Of a stretch of 64,000 nucleotides of DNA, positions 17,075-25,778 are shown piece after piece. Positions within the stretch are counted from its first letter, which is position 1; every line of letters starts with the position of its first letter. The notes below the pieces were generated by a model. It did no database searches. It was not told where the DNA came from and was given only the letters and a program-made list of their open reading frames with translations. Origin of the DNA: Streptomyces lomondensis (lineage in GTDB: Bacteria > Actinomycetota > Actinomycetes > Streptomycetales > Streptomycetaceae). Location: positions 635,464-699,463 of the forward strand of contig NZ_BMWC01000003.1 of assembly GCF_014651035.1 (NCBI RefSeq). Reading direction: 5' to 3'. Position numbers and translations under genes: made by a program.

Positions 17075-17769
17075 AGCTGTGCGCGTAGCCACATCTCCAC
17101 CTCGCCCACGTGCGCGGCCGCCGCCGCGCGGGCCGCCTCCGGGTCGTGGGCGGCCAGGGCGCGGTGGATCGCCGCGTGTTCGCGCCGGGTGCGGGCGAAG
17201 GCCCCCTCCTCCTGGTAGCCGCGCCAGACCCGGGCGCGGAACGTCCGCGACGACAGGCCCTCCAGGATCGCGGCCATCGTCTCGTTGCCCGCGGCCGTCG
17301 CGATCACGCGGTGGAAGGCCAGGTCGTGGGCGAGGATCTCCTCCGGATCGTCCGTGGCGTTCATCGCCGCCAGGTGCTTCTCCACCTCGGCCAGCTGGTC
17401 CCCGGTGATCCGCGCGGCGGCCAGCGCCGTCGCCGTCGACTCCAGGATCCGCCGGATCTCCAGCAGCTCCACCAGACGCGGGCCGCGCGACAGGTCCGCC
17501 ACCACACCGAAGGTCTCCAGCAGGTCGCCGGCCTCCAGCTGCGTGACGTAGATGCCCGACCCGTGCCGGGCCTCCAGCACGCCCAGCACCGTGAGCGCGC
17601 GGATCGCCTCGCGCATGGAGCTGCGGGAGATGCCGAGCTGTGCGGCCAGGTCCCGCTCGGTCGGCAGCCGCTGGCCCGGCTCCAGCCGGCCCTCGCCGAT
17701 CATCGCCTTGATCCGCTCGATGGCGCGCTGTGTCACGGTGCCCTTCTGCGGGGCTGTCTCGTCGTCCAC
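17065..17769 (-). CDS. FadR-family (FCD-domain) GntR transcriptional regulator, probable L-fucose operon regulator
   Basis: 234 residues. The N-terminal winged helix-turn-helix is classic GntR: LEPGQRLPTERDLAAQLGIS then RSSMREAIRALTVLGVLEAR and HGSGIYV. The C-terminal all-helical FCD domain contains the metal/ligand pattern D-x3-H (HDLAFHRVIATAAGNE) and later His residues (REHAAIHRALAAHDPEAA). It is divergently transcribed from the fucose transporter/catabolic operon, which starts 168 bp away. The perfect palindrome GTGGTC-G-GACCAC lies in that gap and matches the FadR-type TGGTxxxACCA pattern. Regulation of the operon, with fucose or a pathway intermediate as inducer, is inferred. The start at 17769 (ATG) fits the family N-terminus. 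Confidence 0.9.
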   Translation of the reverse strand: MDDETAPQKGTVTQRAIERIKAMIGEGRLEPGQRLPTERDLAAQLGISRSSMREAIRALTVLGVLEARHGSGIYVTQLEAGDLLETFGVVADLSRGPRLVELLEIRRILESTATALAAARITGDQLAEVEKHLAAMNATDDPEEILAHDLAFHRVIATAAGNETMAAILEGLSSRTFRARVWRGYQEEGAFARTRREHAAIHRALAAHDPEAARAAAAAHVGEVEMWLRAQLGP

Positions 17770-17814
17770 GCCACTCCTCCGATCACAGCGCTCCGGCGCA
17801 GTCTAACCAGCAGG

Positions 17815-17827
17815 GTGGTCGGACCAC
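17815..17827. promoter_or_regulatory. Palindromic GntR/FadR-type operator
   Basis: GTGGTCGGACCAC is a perfect 13-bp palindrome with central G, 46 bp upstream of the GntR start codon and 110 bp upstream of the binding-protein start. A second left half-site, GTGGTC (17879-17884), is followed by a degraded right half (GATAAG). The arms match the FadR-subfamily pattern TGGT-N3-ACCA. Confidence 0.65.
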
Positions 17828-17936
17828 TATGCGTCCGGAGCGCGGAAATGTGCCGTCGCAGGGTGTTCTGGTGGGGGAGTGGTCTGATAAGTATGCGGGC
17901 ATCTGCTGGAACACCGGTCGATGGGAGCACCCACAG

Positions 17937-19010
17937 ATGCCCGGAAGCGCAGTGCGGAAGCGGAACACATCCCGGATCGTCGGCGCGGTGGCCCTGGCCA
18001 CCGGCGCCTGTCTCGTGCTCGCCGCGTGCGGCAGCACCGAGGACACCGGCGCGCCGGGCGCCGGCGGTGGGGACGGCACGGGCAAGGTGGGGGTCGTGCT
18101 GCCCCTGCTCACCTCGCCGTTCTGGCAGTCGTACAACGACTACGTGCCCAGGATGGCGAAGGCCGAGGGCGTGGACGCGATGAAGACCGTCAACTCCAAC
18201 AGCGACCCCTCGCAGCAGATCACCGACATCAACAACCAGCTCAACCAGGGCGTCGAGGGCCTGGTCGTCGCCCCGCTGGACAGCGCCGCCATCGAGGCCG
18301 GCCTCGACCAGGCCGAGCGCAAGGGCGTGCCGGTCGTCGCCGTGGACGTGGCGCCCGACCAGGGCAAGGTCGCGATGGTGGTCCGGGCGAACAACGTGGC
18401 GTACGGCGAGAAGGCCTGCCGGTACCTCGGCGAGCACATCACCTCCGGCAAGGTCGTGCAGATCATGGGCGACCTCGCCTCGGTCAACGGCCGCGACCGC
18501 TCCGAGGCGTTCCGCTCCTGCGTGCGGAAGAACTTCCCGAAGCTCAAGGTCCTGGAGATCCCCGCCAAGTGGGAGTCCGACACCGCGGCCTCCAAACTGG
18601 ACACCCTCCTCAACGCCAACCCCGACATCAAGGGCATCTACATGCAGGCGGGCGGCGTCTACCTGGCGCCCACCCTCCAGACCCTCAAGTCCAAGGGCAT
18701 GCTGAAGAAGGCCGGACAGCCGGGCCACATCACCATCGTCTCCAACGACGGCATCCCGCAGGAGTTCGACGCCATCCGCAAGGGCGAGATCGACGCGACG
18801 GTCTCCCAGCCCGCCGACGCCTACGCCAAGTACGGCATGTACTACATCAAGGCGGCGATGCAGGGGAAGACGTTCGAGCCCGGCCCGACCGACCACGGCT
18901 CGACGATCGTGAAACTGCCCAGCGGCATCCTGGAGGACCAGCTGCCCGCCCCGCTGGTGACCAAGGACAACGTCGACGACCCCAAGCTCTGGGGCAACAC
19001 GGTCGAATGA
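17937..19010 (+). CDS. Sugar ABC transporter substrate-binding lipoprotein (probable L-fucose)
   Basis: 357 residues, a type-1 periplasmic-binding-protein fold of the ribose/rhamnose class, anchored outside the membrane. The ATG at 17937 gives MPGSAVRKRNTSRIVGAVAL then a lipobox LVLAAC; GGGAG lies about 10 bp upstream. Mature features include VGVVLPLLTSPFWQSYNDYV, GVEGLVVAPLDSAAIEAGLD and TIVSNDGIPQEFDAIRKGEI, typical for pentose and 6-deoxyhexose binders. It is the first gene of an eight-gene operon encoding L-fucose catabolism. The stop overlaps the ATPase start (ATGA). Fucose specificity is inferred from the enzymes downstream; rhamnose binding proteins are the closest alternative. Confidence 0.88.
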   Translation: MPGSAVRKRNTSRIVGAVALATGACLVLAACGSTEDTGAPGAGGGDGTGKVGVVLPLLTSPFWQSYNDYVPRMAKAEGVDAMKTVNSNSDPSQQITDINNQLNQGVEGLVVAPLDSAAIEAGLDQAERKGVPVVAVDVAPDQGKVAMVVRANNVAYGEKACRYLGEHITSGKVVQIMGDLASVNGRDRSEAFRSCVRKNFPKLKVLEIPAKWESDTAASKLDTLLNANPDIKGIYMQAGGVYLAPTLQTLKSKGMLKKAGQPGHITIVSNDGIPQEFDAIRKGEIDATVSQPADAYAKYGMYYIKAAMQGKTFEPGPTDHGSTIVKLPSGILEDQLPAPLVTKDNVDDPKLWGNTVE

Positions 19011-20497
19011 GTACCGCACTGGCCGAAACGCGGGGCATCGTCAAGCGATACGGCCCCACCACCGCTCTCGCCGACGGGCGGCTCACCGTCCTGCCGGGCG
19101 AGTCCCACGCCCTCGTCGGCCGCAACGGAGCCGGCAAGTCGACCCTCGTCAGGATCCTCACCGGCCTGGAGGCACCCGACGAGGGCACCGTCCGCTTCGA
19201 CGGCGACCCCGCGCCCCCGCTCACCGACCGCGACGCCTGGCGCCGCAAGGTCGCCTGCGTCTACCAGCACCCGACGGTCGTGCCCGAACTGACCGTCGCC
19301 GAGAACCTGTTCATCAATCGCCAGCCCCTGCACCGCGGCTTCATCAGCTGGCGCCGCCTCAAGGCCGAGGCGGCCGAACTGCTCGGCACCTGGGACGTGC
19401 GCGTCGACCCCGACGCCCGCACCGCCGACCTCAAGGTCGAGGACCGGCAGATGGTGGAGATCGCCCGCGCGCTGAGCTTCGGCGCCCGCTTCATCATCCT
19501 GGACGAACCCACCGCCCAGCTCGACAACCGGGAGATCGAGCGCCTGTTCACCCGCATGCGGGCCCTCCAGGACTCCGGCGTCACCTTCCTGTTCATCTCC
19601 CACCACCTCCAGGAGGTGTACGAGGTCTGCCAGACCGTCACGGTGCTGCGCGACGCCCGCTGGATCACCACGGCCCCGGTCGCCGACCTCCCGCGCCAGG
19701 CCCTGGTGGAGGCCATGGCGGGCGAGGCGATCGCCGAACAGGCCGAGCGGCACCGGACCGCCGAGGCCGCGGGCCCCGTCCTCCTCGACGTCCGCGGCCT
19801 CACCTCGGCCGCGTACGAGGACATCGACCTCACCGTCCGCCGCGGCGAGGTCGTCGGACTCGCCGGGTCCAGCGCCAGCGGCAAGATCGAGCTGGCCGAG
19901 ACGTTCACGGGACTGCACACCCCGGCGCACGGGACGGCCCTGCTCGACGGCGCACCGCTCCCGTTCGGCGACGTCCGCAAGGCCCTGGAGGCCGGCGTCG
20001 GCTTCGTGCCCCGCGACCGGCACCAACAGGGCCTGGTCTTCGGCATGTCCATCGGCGACAACGCCACCCTCAGCGTCCTGGACCGGCTGGGCCGCCACGG
20101 CTTCGTCGGCACCGACCGCAGGCGTGCCGTCGCCACCGCGCTGATCGAACGCCTCGACATCCACGCCGAGGGCCCCGAGCAGCCCGTCTCGGACCTGTCC
20201 GGCGGTAACGCCCAGAAGGTCGTCATGGCCCGCGCCCTCGCCTCCGACCCGCGTCTCCTGGTCCTCGTCAACCCGACCGCGGGCGTCGACGTGAAGTCCA
20301 AGGAGTCCCTGCTCGCCCGCGTCGACAGCGCCCGCGAGGACGGCACCGCCGTGCTCGTCGTCTCCGACGAACTCGACGACCTCAGGCGCTGCGACCGGGT
20401 CCTCGTCCTCTTCCACGGCCGGGTCGTCGCCGAGCACCCGGCGGGCTGGCGCGACCACGAGCTCATCGCCTCCATCGAAGGAGTGGACCATGGCTGA
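19007..20497 (+). CDS. Sugar ABC transporter ATP-binding protein (two fused NBDs)
   Basis: 496 residues with two nucleotide-binding domains in tandem, as in RbsA/MglA/RhaT-type importers. Domain 1 (about 1-240) has Walker A GRNGAGKST and Walker B RFIILDEPTAQLD; its signature is LKVEDRQMVEIARAL, degenerate at the usual LSGGQ. Domain 2 (about 250-490) has the altered Walker A GSSASGKIEL normal for this class, a good LSGGNAQKVVMARAL signature, and LLVLVNPTAGVD where LxLDEPTxGVD is expected. Both the Walker B Asp and the catalytic Glu are therefore replaced there. Hydrolysis probably occurs at the composite site with domain 1's Walker motifs. It overlaps the binding-protein gene by 4 bp and the permease gene by 8 bp. 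Confidence 0.9.
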   Translation: MSTALAETRGIVKRYGPTTALADGRLTVLPGESHALVGRNGAGKSTLVRILTGLEAPDEGTVRFDGDPAPPLTDRDAWRRKVACVYQHPTVVPELTVAENLFINRQPLHRGFISWRRLKAEAAELLGTWDVRVDPDARTADLKVEDRQMVEIARALSFGARFIILDEPTAQLDNREIERLFTRMRALQDSGVTFLFISHHLQEVYEVCQTVTVLRDARWITTAPVADLPRQALVEAMAGEAIAEQAERHRTAEAAGPVLLDVRGLTSAAYEDIDLTVRRGEVVGLAGSSASGKIELAETFTGLHTPAHGTALLDGAPLPFGDVRKALEAGVGFVPRDRHQQGLVFGMSIGDNATLSVLDRLGRHGFVGTDRRRAVATALIERLDIHAEGPEQPVSDLSGGNAQKVVMARALASDPRLLVLVNPTAGVDVKSKESLLARVDSAREDGTAVLVVSDELDDLRRCDRVLVLFHGRVVAEHPAGWRDHELIASIEGVDHG

Positions 20498-21515
20498 CAC
20501 CAAGGCTCCGCCGGTGAAGCCGGTGGGCGCGACCGACACCGGGTCGGCGCGGACCGTGCTGTTGCGCCGGGCCCGTGAACTCGCCCTCGTACCGGCCCTG
20601 TTGCTGCTCATGGTGCTCGGCGCGATCGTCAACGACTCGTTCCTCACCGAGCGCAACCTGATCTCGATCCTCGGCGCCTCCGCCGCCCTCGCGATGGTCG
20701 TCCTCGCCGAGTCGCTCGTGCTGATCACCGGCAAGTTCGACCTGTCCCTGGAATCGGTCGTCGGCATCGCGCCCGCCGTCGGCGCGCTGCTCGTGCTGCC
20801 CGCCGCCCAGTCCGGCTGGGGCACCGAACTCCCCGCCGCTCTCGCCCTGTTGGCGATCCTGGTCGTGGGCGCGGCCGTCGGCGCGTTCAACGGCGTCCTG
20901 GTCGTGAAGTTCAAGCTCAACGCGTTCATCGTGACGCTGGCGATGCTCATCGTGCTGCGCGGCCTGCTGGTCGGCGCGACCAAGGGCAAGACGCTGTTCG
21001 GCATGCCCGACAGCTTCTCCTCGCTGGCCACCACCACCTTTCTCGCCGTCCCGCTGTCGGTGTGGCTCGCCGCGCTCGCCTTCGCGGTCGCCGGGCTGGT
21101 CCTGAAGTACCACCGGGTCGGCCGCGCCCTGTACGCCATCGGCGGCAACGCGGACGCCGCCCGGGCCGCGGGCATCCGCGTGGAGCGCGTCATGCTCGGC
21201 GTGTTCGTCGTCGCGGGCGTCCTCGCCGCGGTCGGCGGCATCATGCAGACCGGCTATGTCGGCGCGATCAGCGCCAACCAGGGCCAGAACATGATCTTCA
21301 CGGTGTTCGCCGCCGCGGTGATCGGCGGCATCGCCCTCGACGGCGGCAAGGGCACCATGTTCGGCGCCCTGACCGGCGTACTCCTCCTGGGGGTCGTGCA
21401 GAACCTGCTCACCCTCGCCCAGGTGCCGTCCTTCTGGATCCAGGCCATCTACGGCGGGATCATCCTGGTCGCCCTCATGATCGCCCGCGTCACCACGGGC
21501 CGCGCCCAGGACTGA
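20490..21515 (+). CDS. Sugar ABC transporter permease (ribose/rhamnose class)
   Basis: 341 residues with about eight to ten membrane segments, a single permease subunit that would form a homodimer. Family marks are [20 protein letters not shown] near the N-terminus, [20 protein letters not shown] in the middle and [20 protein letters not shown] near the C-terminus, the region contacting the ATPase. The start ATG 20490 lies inside the ATPase gene (8-bp overlap) with GGAG 7 bp upstream. It completes a three-component importer with the two genes before it. The enzyme genes follow after 37 bp, still in the same direction. Confidence 0.9.
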   Translation: MADTKAPPVKPVGATDTGSARTVLLRRARELALVPALLLLMVLGAIVNDSFLTERNLISILGASAALAMVVLAESLVLITGKFDLSLESVVGIAPAVGALLVLPAAQSGWGTELPAALALLAILVVGAAVGAFNGVLVVKFKLNAFIVTLAMLIVLRGLLVGATKGKTLFGMPDSFSSLATTTFLAVPLSVWLAALAFAVAGLVLKYHRVGRALYAIGGNADAARAAGIRVERVMLGVFVVAGVLAAVGGIMQTGYVGAISANQGQNMIFTVFAAAVIGGIALDGGKGTMFGALTGVLLLGVVQNLLTLAQVPSFWIQAIYGGIILVALMIARVTTGRAQD

Positions 21516-21552
21516 CGCCCCCGCCACCTGCAACCGACCCGAAAGGCCCTCC

Positions 21553-22887
21553 GTGTCCCCGACGCCCGCCCGCATCACCACGGTCGACACCCACGACATC
21601 CGCTTCCCCACCTCGCGCGAGCTCGACGGCTCCGACGCGATGAACCCGGACCCCGACTACTCGGCGGCCTACGTCGTGCTGCGCACGGACGCGGCCGACG
21701 GGCACGAGGGGCACGGATTCGCCTTCACCATCGGGCGGGGCAACGAGGTGCAGGTCGCCGCGATCGACGCGCTGCGCGGACATCTGGTCGGCCGCGAGGT
21801 GGCCGACCTGTGCGCCGACCCCTCCACCCTGAACCGCGACCTGATCGGCGACAGCCAGCTGCGCTGGCTCGGGCCCGAGAAGGGCGTGATGCACATGGCG
21901 ATCGGCGCGGTCGTCAACGCCGTGTGGGACCTGGCCGCCAAACGCGCCGGCCTGCCGCTGTGGCGGCTGCTCGCCGAGGCCGAGCCGGAATGGCTGGTGC
22001 GCCAGATCGACTTCCGCTACCTCACCGACGCCCTCACCCCCGAGGAGGCCCTGACCCTGCTCCGCCGCGGCCGGCAGGGCGCCGAGGAACGCACGGCCCG
22101 GCTGCTGGAACGCGGCTACCCCGCCTACACCACCTCGCCCGGCTGGCTCGGCTACGACGACGAGAAGCTCACCCGGCTCGCCGCCGAGGCCGTCGCCGAC
22201 GGCTTCACGCAGATCAAGCTCAAGGTCGGCGCCGACCTCGACGACGACATCCGCCGCTGCCGCGTCGCCCGGTCCGTCATCGGCCCGGACGTCCGCATGG
22301 CCGTCGACGCCAACCAGCGCTGGGACGTCGACGAGGCGATCCGCTGGACCAAGGCCCTCGCCGAGTTCGACCCGTACTGGATCGAGGAGCCCACCAGCCC
22401 CGACGACATCCTCGGCCACGCGGCGATCCGCCGGGCCGTCGCCCCCGTGAAGGTCGCCACCGGCGAGCACGTGCACAACCGGATCGTCTTCAAGCAGCTC
22501 CTCCAGGCCGGCGCGCTCGACGTCGTCCAGATCGACGCCGCCCGCGTCGGCGGCGTCCCCGAGAACCTCGCGATCCTGCTGCTCGCGGCCAAGTTCGGCG
22601 TGCCGGTCTGCCCGCACGCGGGCGGGGTCGGCCTGTGCGAACTCGTCCAGCATCTGTCGATGTTCGACTACGTGGCCCTCTCCGGCACGACCGAGGACCG
22701 CGTCATCGAATACGTCGATCATCTGCACGACCACTTCCTCGACCCGGTCGTCATCCGACAGGGTCACTACGTGGCACCCACCGCACCGGGCTTCTCGGCC
22801 GCCATGCGGCCGGAGTCACTGGCGCGCTACACCTACCCGGGCGGCGAGTTCTGGGCCGCCGATCTGCAGAAGGGGCACGCTGTATGA
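21553..22887 (+). CDS. L-fuconate dehydratase (enolase superfamily)
   Basis: 444 residues, the length of characterised L-fuconate dehydratases. It removes water from L-fuconate to give 2-keto-3-deoxy-L-fuconate. Key motifs are [20 protein letters not shown] (KxK base), [19 protein letters not shown] (first metal-binding Asp), [32 protein letters not shown] and [15 protein letters not shown] (catalytic His). The combination [15 protein letters not shown] and HAGGVGLCE is specific for the fuconate dehydratase branch of the mandelate-racemase group. The GTG at 21553 follows GAAAGG. The stop overlaps the ATG of the SDR gene. This is the most diagnostic gene of the operon and sets the pathway as oxidative rather than FucI/FucK/FucA. 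Confidence 0.93.
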   Translation: MSPTPARITTVDTHDIRFPTSRELDGSDAMNPDPDYSAAYVVLRTDAADGHEGHGFAFTIGRGNEVQVAAIDALRGHLVGREVADLCADPSTLNRDLIGDSQLRWLGPEKGVMHMAIGAVVNAVWDLAAKRAGLPLWRLLAEAEPEWLVRQIDFRYLTDALTPEEALTLLRRGRQGAEERTARLLERGYPAYTTSPGWLGYDDEKLTRLAAEAVADGFTQIKLKVGADLDDDIRRCRVARSVIGPDVRMAVDANQRWDVDEAIRWTKALAEFDPYWIEEPTSPDDILGHAAIRRAVAPVKVATGEHVHNRIVFKQLLQAGALDVVQIDAARVGGVPENLAILLLAAKFGVPVCPHAGGVGLCELVQHLSMFDYVALSGTTEDRVIEYVDHLHDHFLDPVVIRQGHYVAPTAPGFSAAMRPESLARYTYPGGEFWAADLQKGHAV

Positions 22888-23639
22888 GCGACTTCGAGGG
22901 CCTGAAGGCCCTGGTGACGGGCGGTGCCTCCGGCATCGGCCGGGCCACCGCCGACCTCCTGGCCGAGCGCGGCGCGCAGGTCGCCGTCCTCGACCTGGAC
23001 CCGTCGCCGGTCGACAAGCCACTCCTCGGCTACCGCGCGGACGTCACCGACGACACGTCCGTGCGCCAGGCCGTCGCGGCGGCGGTCGCCGACCTCGGCG
23101 GCCTCGACGTCCTGGTCAACAACGCCGGCATCGGAGCCCAGGGCACCGTCGAGGACAACCCCGACGAGGAGTGGCACCGCGTCTACGACGTCAACGTGGT
23201 CGGCATGGTGCGCACCACCCGCGCCTGCCTGCCCCACCTGCGCGCCTCCGCGCACGCGGCGATCGTCAACACCTGCTCCATCGCGGCCACCGCGGGCCTG
23301 CCGCAGCGCGCCCTGTACAGCGCCACCAAGGGCGCCGTGTACTCCCTGACCCTCGCCATGGCCGCCGACCACGTCCGCGAGGGCATCCGCGTCACCTGCG
23401 TCAACCCGGGCACGGTCGACACCCCCTGGGTCGGCCGCCTCCTCGACGCCGCGCCCGACCCGGCCGCCGAACGCGCCGCCCTCGAGGCCCGCCAGCCCAC
23501 CGGCCGGCTGGTCGCAGCCGCGGAGGTCGCGGGCGCCATCGCCTACCTGGCGAGCCCCCTGTCCGGCGCCACCACGGGCACCTCGCTCGCCGTCGACGGC
23601 GGCATGCAGGGCCTGCGGCTGCGCCCGGTGGCCCGGTGA
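22884..23639 (+). CDS. SDR dehydrogenase, probable 2-keto-3-deoxy-L-fuconate dehydrogenase
   Basis: 251 residues, a classical [11 protein letters not shown] at residues 12-19, NNAG, catalytic Ser in [10 protein letters not shown] and YSATK (Y and K intact), then [15 protein letters not shown]. The phrase NPGTVDTPW is common in KDR/KDF dehydrogenases of the L-fucose and L-rhamnose pathways. The expected reaction is NAD-dependent oxidation of 2-keto-3-deoxy-L-fuconate to the 2,4-diketo form. L-fucose 1-dehydrogenase is the alternative, but the next gene fits that role. It is translationally coupled to both neighbours (ATGA upstream, GTGA downstream). Confidence 0.85.
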   Translation: MSDFEGLKALVTGGASGIGRATADLLAERGAQVAVLDLDPSPVDKPLLGYRADVTDDTSVRQAVAAAVADLGGLDVLVNNAGIGAQGTVEDNPDEEWHRVYDVNVVGMVRTTRACLPHLRASAHAAIVNTCSIAATAGLPQRALYSATKGAVYSLTLAMAADHVREGIRVTCVNPGTVDTPWVGRLLDAAPDPAAERAALEARQPTGRLVAAAEVAGAIAYLASPLSGATTGTSLAVDGGMQGLRLRPVAR

Positions 23640-24634
23640 ACCGGCTCGGCGCCGGCGGCGTCCAGGTCAGCGCCCTGTCCTTCGGCGCCGCCGCCATCGG
23701 CAACCTGTACACGGAGGTCGGCGAGGAGCAGGCCCACGACGCCGTCGAGGCCGCCTGGCAGCGGGGCGTCCGCTACTTCGACACGGCCCCGCACTACGGC
23801 CTGGGCCTGTCCGAACGCCGCCTCGGCGCCGCCCTGCGCGACCGCCCCCGCGAGCAGTACACGATCTCCACCAAGGTGGGCCGCCGCCTGGAACCGTCGG
23901 ACGCCGGCGGCGACGACCTCGCCCACGGCTTCGCCGTGCCCGCCGCCCACCGCCGCGTGTGGGACTTCAGCGCCGACGGCATCCGCCGCACCCTGGACTC
24001 CAGCCTGGAACGCCTCGGCCTCGACCGGGTCGACATCGTCTACCTCCACGACCCGGACGAACACGCCGAAGCGGCCTTCCGCGAGGGCTACCCGGCCCTG
24101 GAGAAGCTCCGCTCCGAGGGCGTGGTCGGCGCGATCGGCGCCGGCATGAACCAGGCCGGGATGCTCACCCGCTTCGTCCGCGACACCGACGTCGACGTGG
24201 TGCTGTGCGCCGGCCGCTACACCCTGCTCGACCAGAGCGCCCTCACCGGCCTGCTGCCCGCGGCCCACGAACGCGGCACGTCCGTCGTCATCGGCGGCGC
24301 CTTCAACTCCGGCCTGCTGGCCAACCCCGAGCCGGGCGCGCGGTACAACTACAGCATCGCCCCCTCCGAGCTGGTCCAGCGGGCCCTGCGCCTGAAGTCC
24401 GTCGCCGACCGCCACGGCACCACGCTGCGCGCCGCCGCCCTGGCCTTCTGCGCAGCCCACCCGGCCGTCGCGAGCGTCCTCGTCGGAGCCCGCTCGGCAC
24501 ACGAGGTCCGTGACTGCGCCCACCAGTTCGCCGCCCGGGTGCCGGACGCCTTCTGGCAGGACCTGCGCGCCCAGGGCCTGCTGCCCCCCGACGCCCCCGT
24601 CCCCGCCGAGGCCTCCTCGAAGGAACTCTCATGA
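23636..24634 (+). CDS. Aldo/keto reductase, probable L-fucose dehydrogenase
   Basis: 332 residues, an AKR TIM barrel of the D-threo-aldose/L-fucose/galactose dehydrogenase type. Motifs: FGAAAIGNLYTEVGEEQAHD, GVRYFDTAPHYGLGLSERRL (catalytic Asp and Tyr), ISTKVGRRLEP (Lys) and VDIVYLHDPDEHAEAA (His). The inserted DDLAHGFAVPAAHRRVWDFS segment is typical of this subfamily. It would oxidise L-fucose to L-fuconolactone with NAD(P). The GTG start at 23636 overlaps the preceding TGA by 4 bp; no separate Shine-Dalgarno is clear, consistent with coupling. The stop overlaps the mutarotase ATG. Confidence 0.88.
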   Translation: MNRLGAGGVQVSALSFGAAAIGNLYTEVGEEQAHDAVEAAWQRGVRYFDTAPHYGLGLSERRLGAALRDRPREQYTISTKVGRRLEPSDAGGDDLAHGFAVPAAHRRVWDFSADGIRRTLDSSLERLGLDRVDIVYLHDPDEHAEAAFREGYPALEKLRSEGVVGAIGAGMNQAGMLTRFVRDTDVDVVLCAGRYTLLDQSALTGLLPAAHERGTSVVIGGAFNSGLLANPEPGARYNYSIAPSELVQRALRLKSVADRHGTTLRAAALAFCAAHPAVASVLVGARSAHEVRDCAHQFAARVPDAFWQDLRAQGLLPPDAPVPAEASSKELS

Positions 24635-24948
24635 GAGTCGCCCTGCACACCAAGGTCCGCGCCGACCGCGTCGCCGCGTACGAGGCCGCCCACCGCGAGG
24701 TCCCCGAGGAACTCACCGACGCCATCCGCGCCGCCGGCGCCACCTCCTGGACGATCTGGCGCAGCGGCACCGACCTGTTCCACGTCCTGGAGTGCGAGGA
24801 CTACGCCCGCCTCCTCGCCGAGCTGGAGAACCTGCCGGTCAACGTCGCCTGGCAGGCCCGGATGGCCGAACTGCTGGACGTCGTCCACGACTACTCCGGC
24901 GAGGGCGCGGACGCCGGCCTGCCCGTCGTGTGGGAGCTGCCCTCATGA
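24631..24948 (+). CDS. L-fucose/L-rhamnose mutarotase-type protein (RhaM/DUF718 family)
   Basis: 105 residues, a small ferredoxin-like alpha/beta barrel of the RhaM (DUF718) family. Family marks include RVALHTKVRADRVAAYEAAH near the start and TSWTIWRSGTDLFHVLECED (strand with W, H and E). It ends VNVAWQARMAELLDVVHDYS. It interconverts alpha and beta anomers so that the dehydrogenase receives its preferred form. It overlaps both neighbours by 4 bp (ATGA). The family was first described for L-rhamnose, but members in fucose operons act on L-fucose; the context here favours fucose. Confidence 0.9.
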   Translation: MRVALHTKVRADRVAAYEAAHREVPEELTDAIRAAGATSWTIWRSGTDLFHVLECEDYARLLAELENLPVNVAWQARMAELLDVVHDYSGEGADAGLPVVWELPS

Positions 24949-25778
24949 CCGTCGTCGACGCCCACCACCACGTGTGGGACCTGTCCGTCCGGGACCAGGA
25001 CTGGATCATCGGCCCCGAACTCGCCCCGCTCCGGCGCGACTTCACCATGAAGGACCTCGAACCCGAGGCGAGAGCCGCCGGAGTGGGCCGCACGGTCCTC
25101 GTCCAGACGGTCACCGTGCCCGAGGAGACCCCCGAGTTCCTGGCCCTCGCCGACGAGCACGACCTCGTCGCGGGCGTCGTCGGCTGGACCGACCTCACCC
25201 GCCCCGACGTCGCCGACGAACTCGCCCGGCTGCGGGAACTCCCCGGCGGCAGCCACCTCAAGGGCATCCGCCACCAGGTCCAGGGCGAGCCCGACCCCGA
25301 GTGGCTGCTGCGCCCGGACGTACGCCGGGGGCTGGCCGCCGTCGCCGACGCCGGGCTGGTCTACGACCTGGTGGTGCTCCCGCACCAACTGCCCGCCTGC
25401 GTCCGGGCCGCCGCCGCCCTGCCCGGCCTCACCTTCGTCCTCGACCACCTGGGCAAGCCGCCCATCGCCTCCGGCGCGCTCGAACCCTGGGCGTCCGGCC
25501 TGCGCGCCCTCGCCGCCCTGCCCAACACGGTCGCCAAGCTGTCCGGCCTGGCCACCGAGGCCGACCCCGCCTCCTGGACCGTCGAGGACCTGCGCCCCTA
25601 CGCCGACGTGGCACTGGAGGCCTTCGGGCCCGGCCGTCTGATGTACGGCTCGGACTGGCCGGTGTCCACCCTGGCGACGACGTACGGCGACATCCTGGAC
25701 GCCACGCGCCGGCTGACCGACCCGGACGACCACACACAGATCCTGCAGACCACCGCCACCCGCGTCTACGACCTCTGA
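24945..25778 (+). CDS. Amidohydrolase, probable L-fuconolactonase
   Basis: 277 residues, amidohydrolase superfamily (COG3618 type). It opens TVVDAHHHVWDLSVRDQDWI (HxH metal motif). GIRHQVQGEPDPEWLLRPDV follows; the RHxxQ...W pattern is typical of sugar lactonases. FVLDHLGKPPI (His) and LMYGSDWPVSTLATTY (catalytic Asp) close it. It hydrolyses L-fucono-1,5- or 1,4-lactone to L-fuconate between the dehydrogenase and dehydratase steps. The start overlaps the mutarotase stop. It is the last gene of the operon and overlaps the convergent lipase-maturation-factor gene by 13 bp at the 3' ends. The 2,4-diketo-3-deoxyfuconate hydrolase that would complete the pathway is not in the window. Confidence 0.9.
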   Translation: MTVVDAHHHVWDLSVRDQDWIIGPELAPLRRDFTMKDLEPEARAAGVGRTVLVQTVTVPEETPEFLALADEHDLVAGVVGWTDLTRPDVADELARLRELPGGSHLKGIRHQVQGEPDPEWLLRPDVRRGLAAVADAGLVYDLVVLPHQLPACVRAAAALPGLTFVLDHLGKPPIASGALEPWASGLRALAALPNTVAKLSGLATEADPASWTVEDLRPYADVALEAFGPGRLMYGSDWPVSTLATTYGDILDATRRLTDPDDHTQILQTTATRVYDL

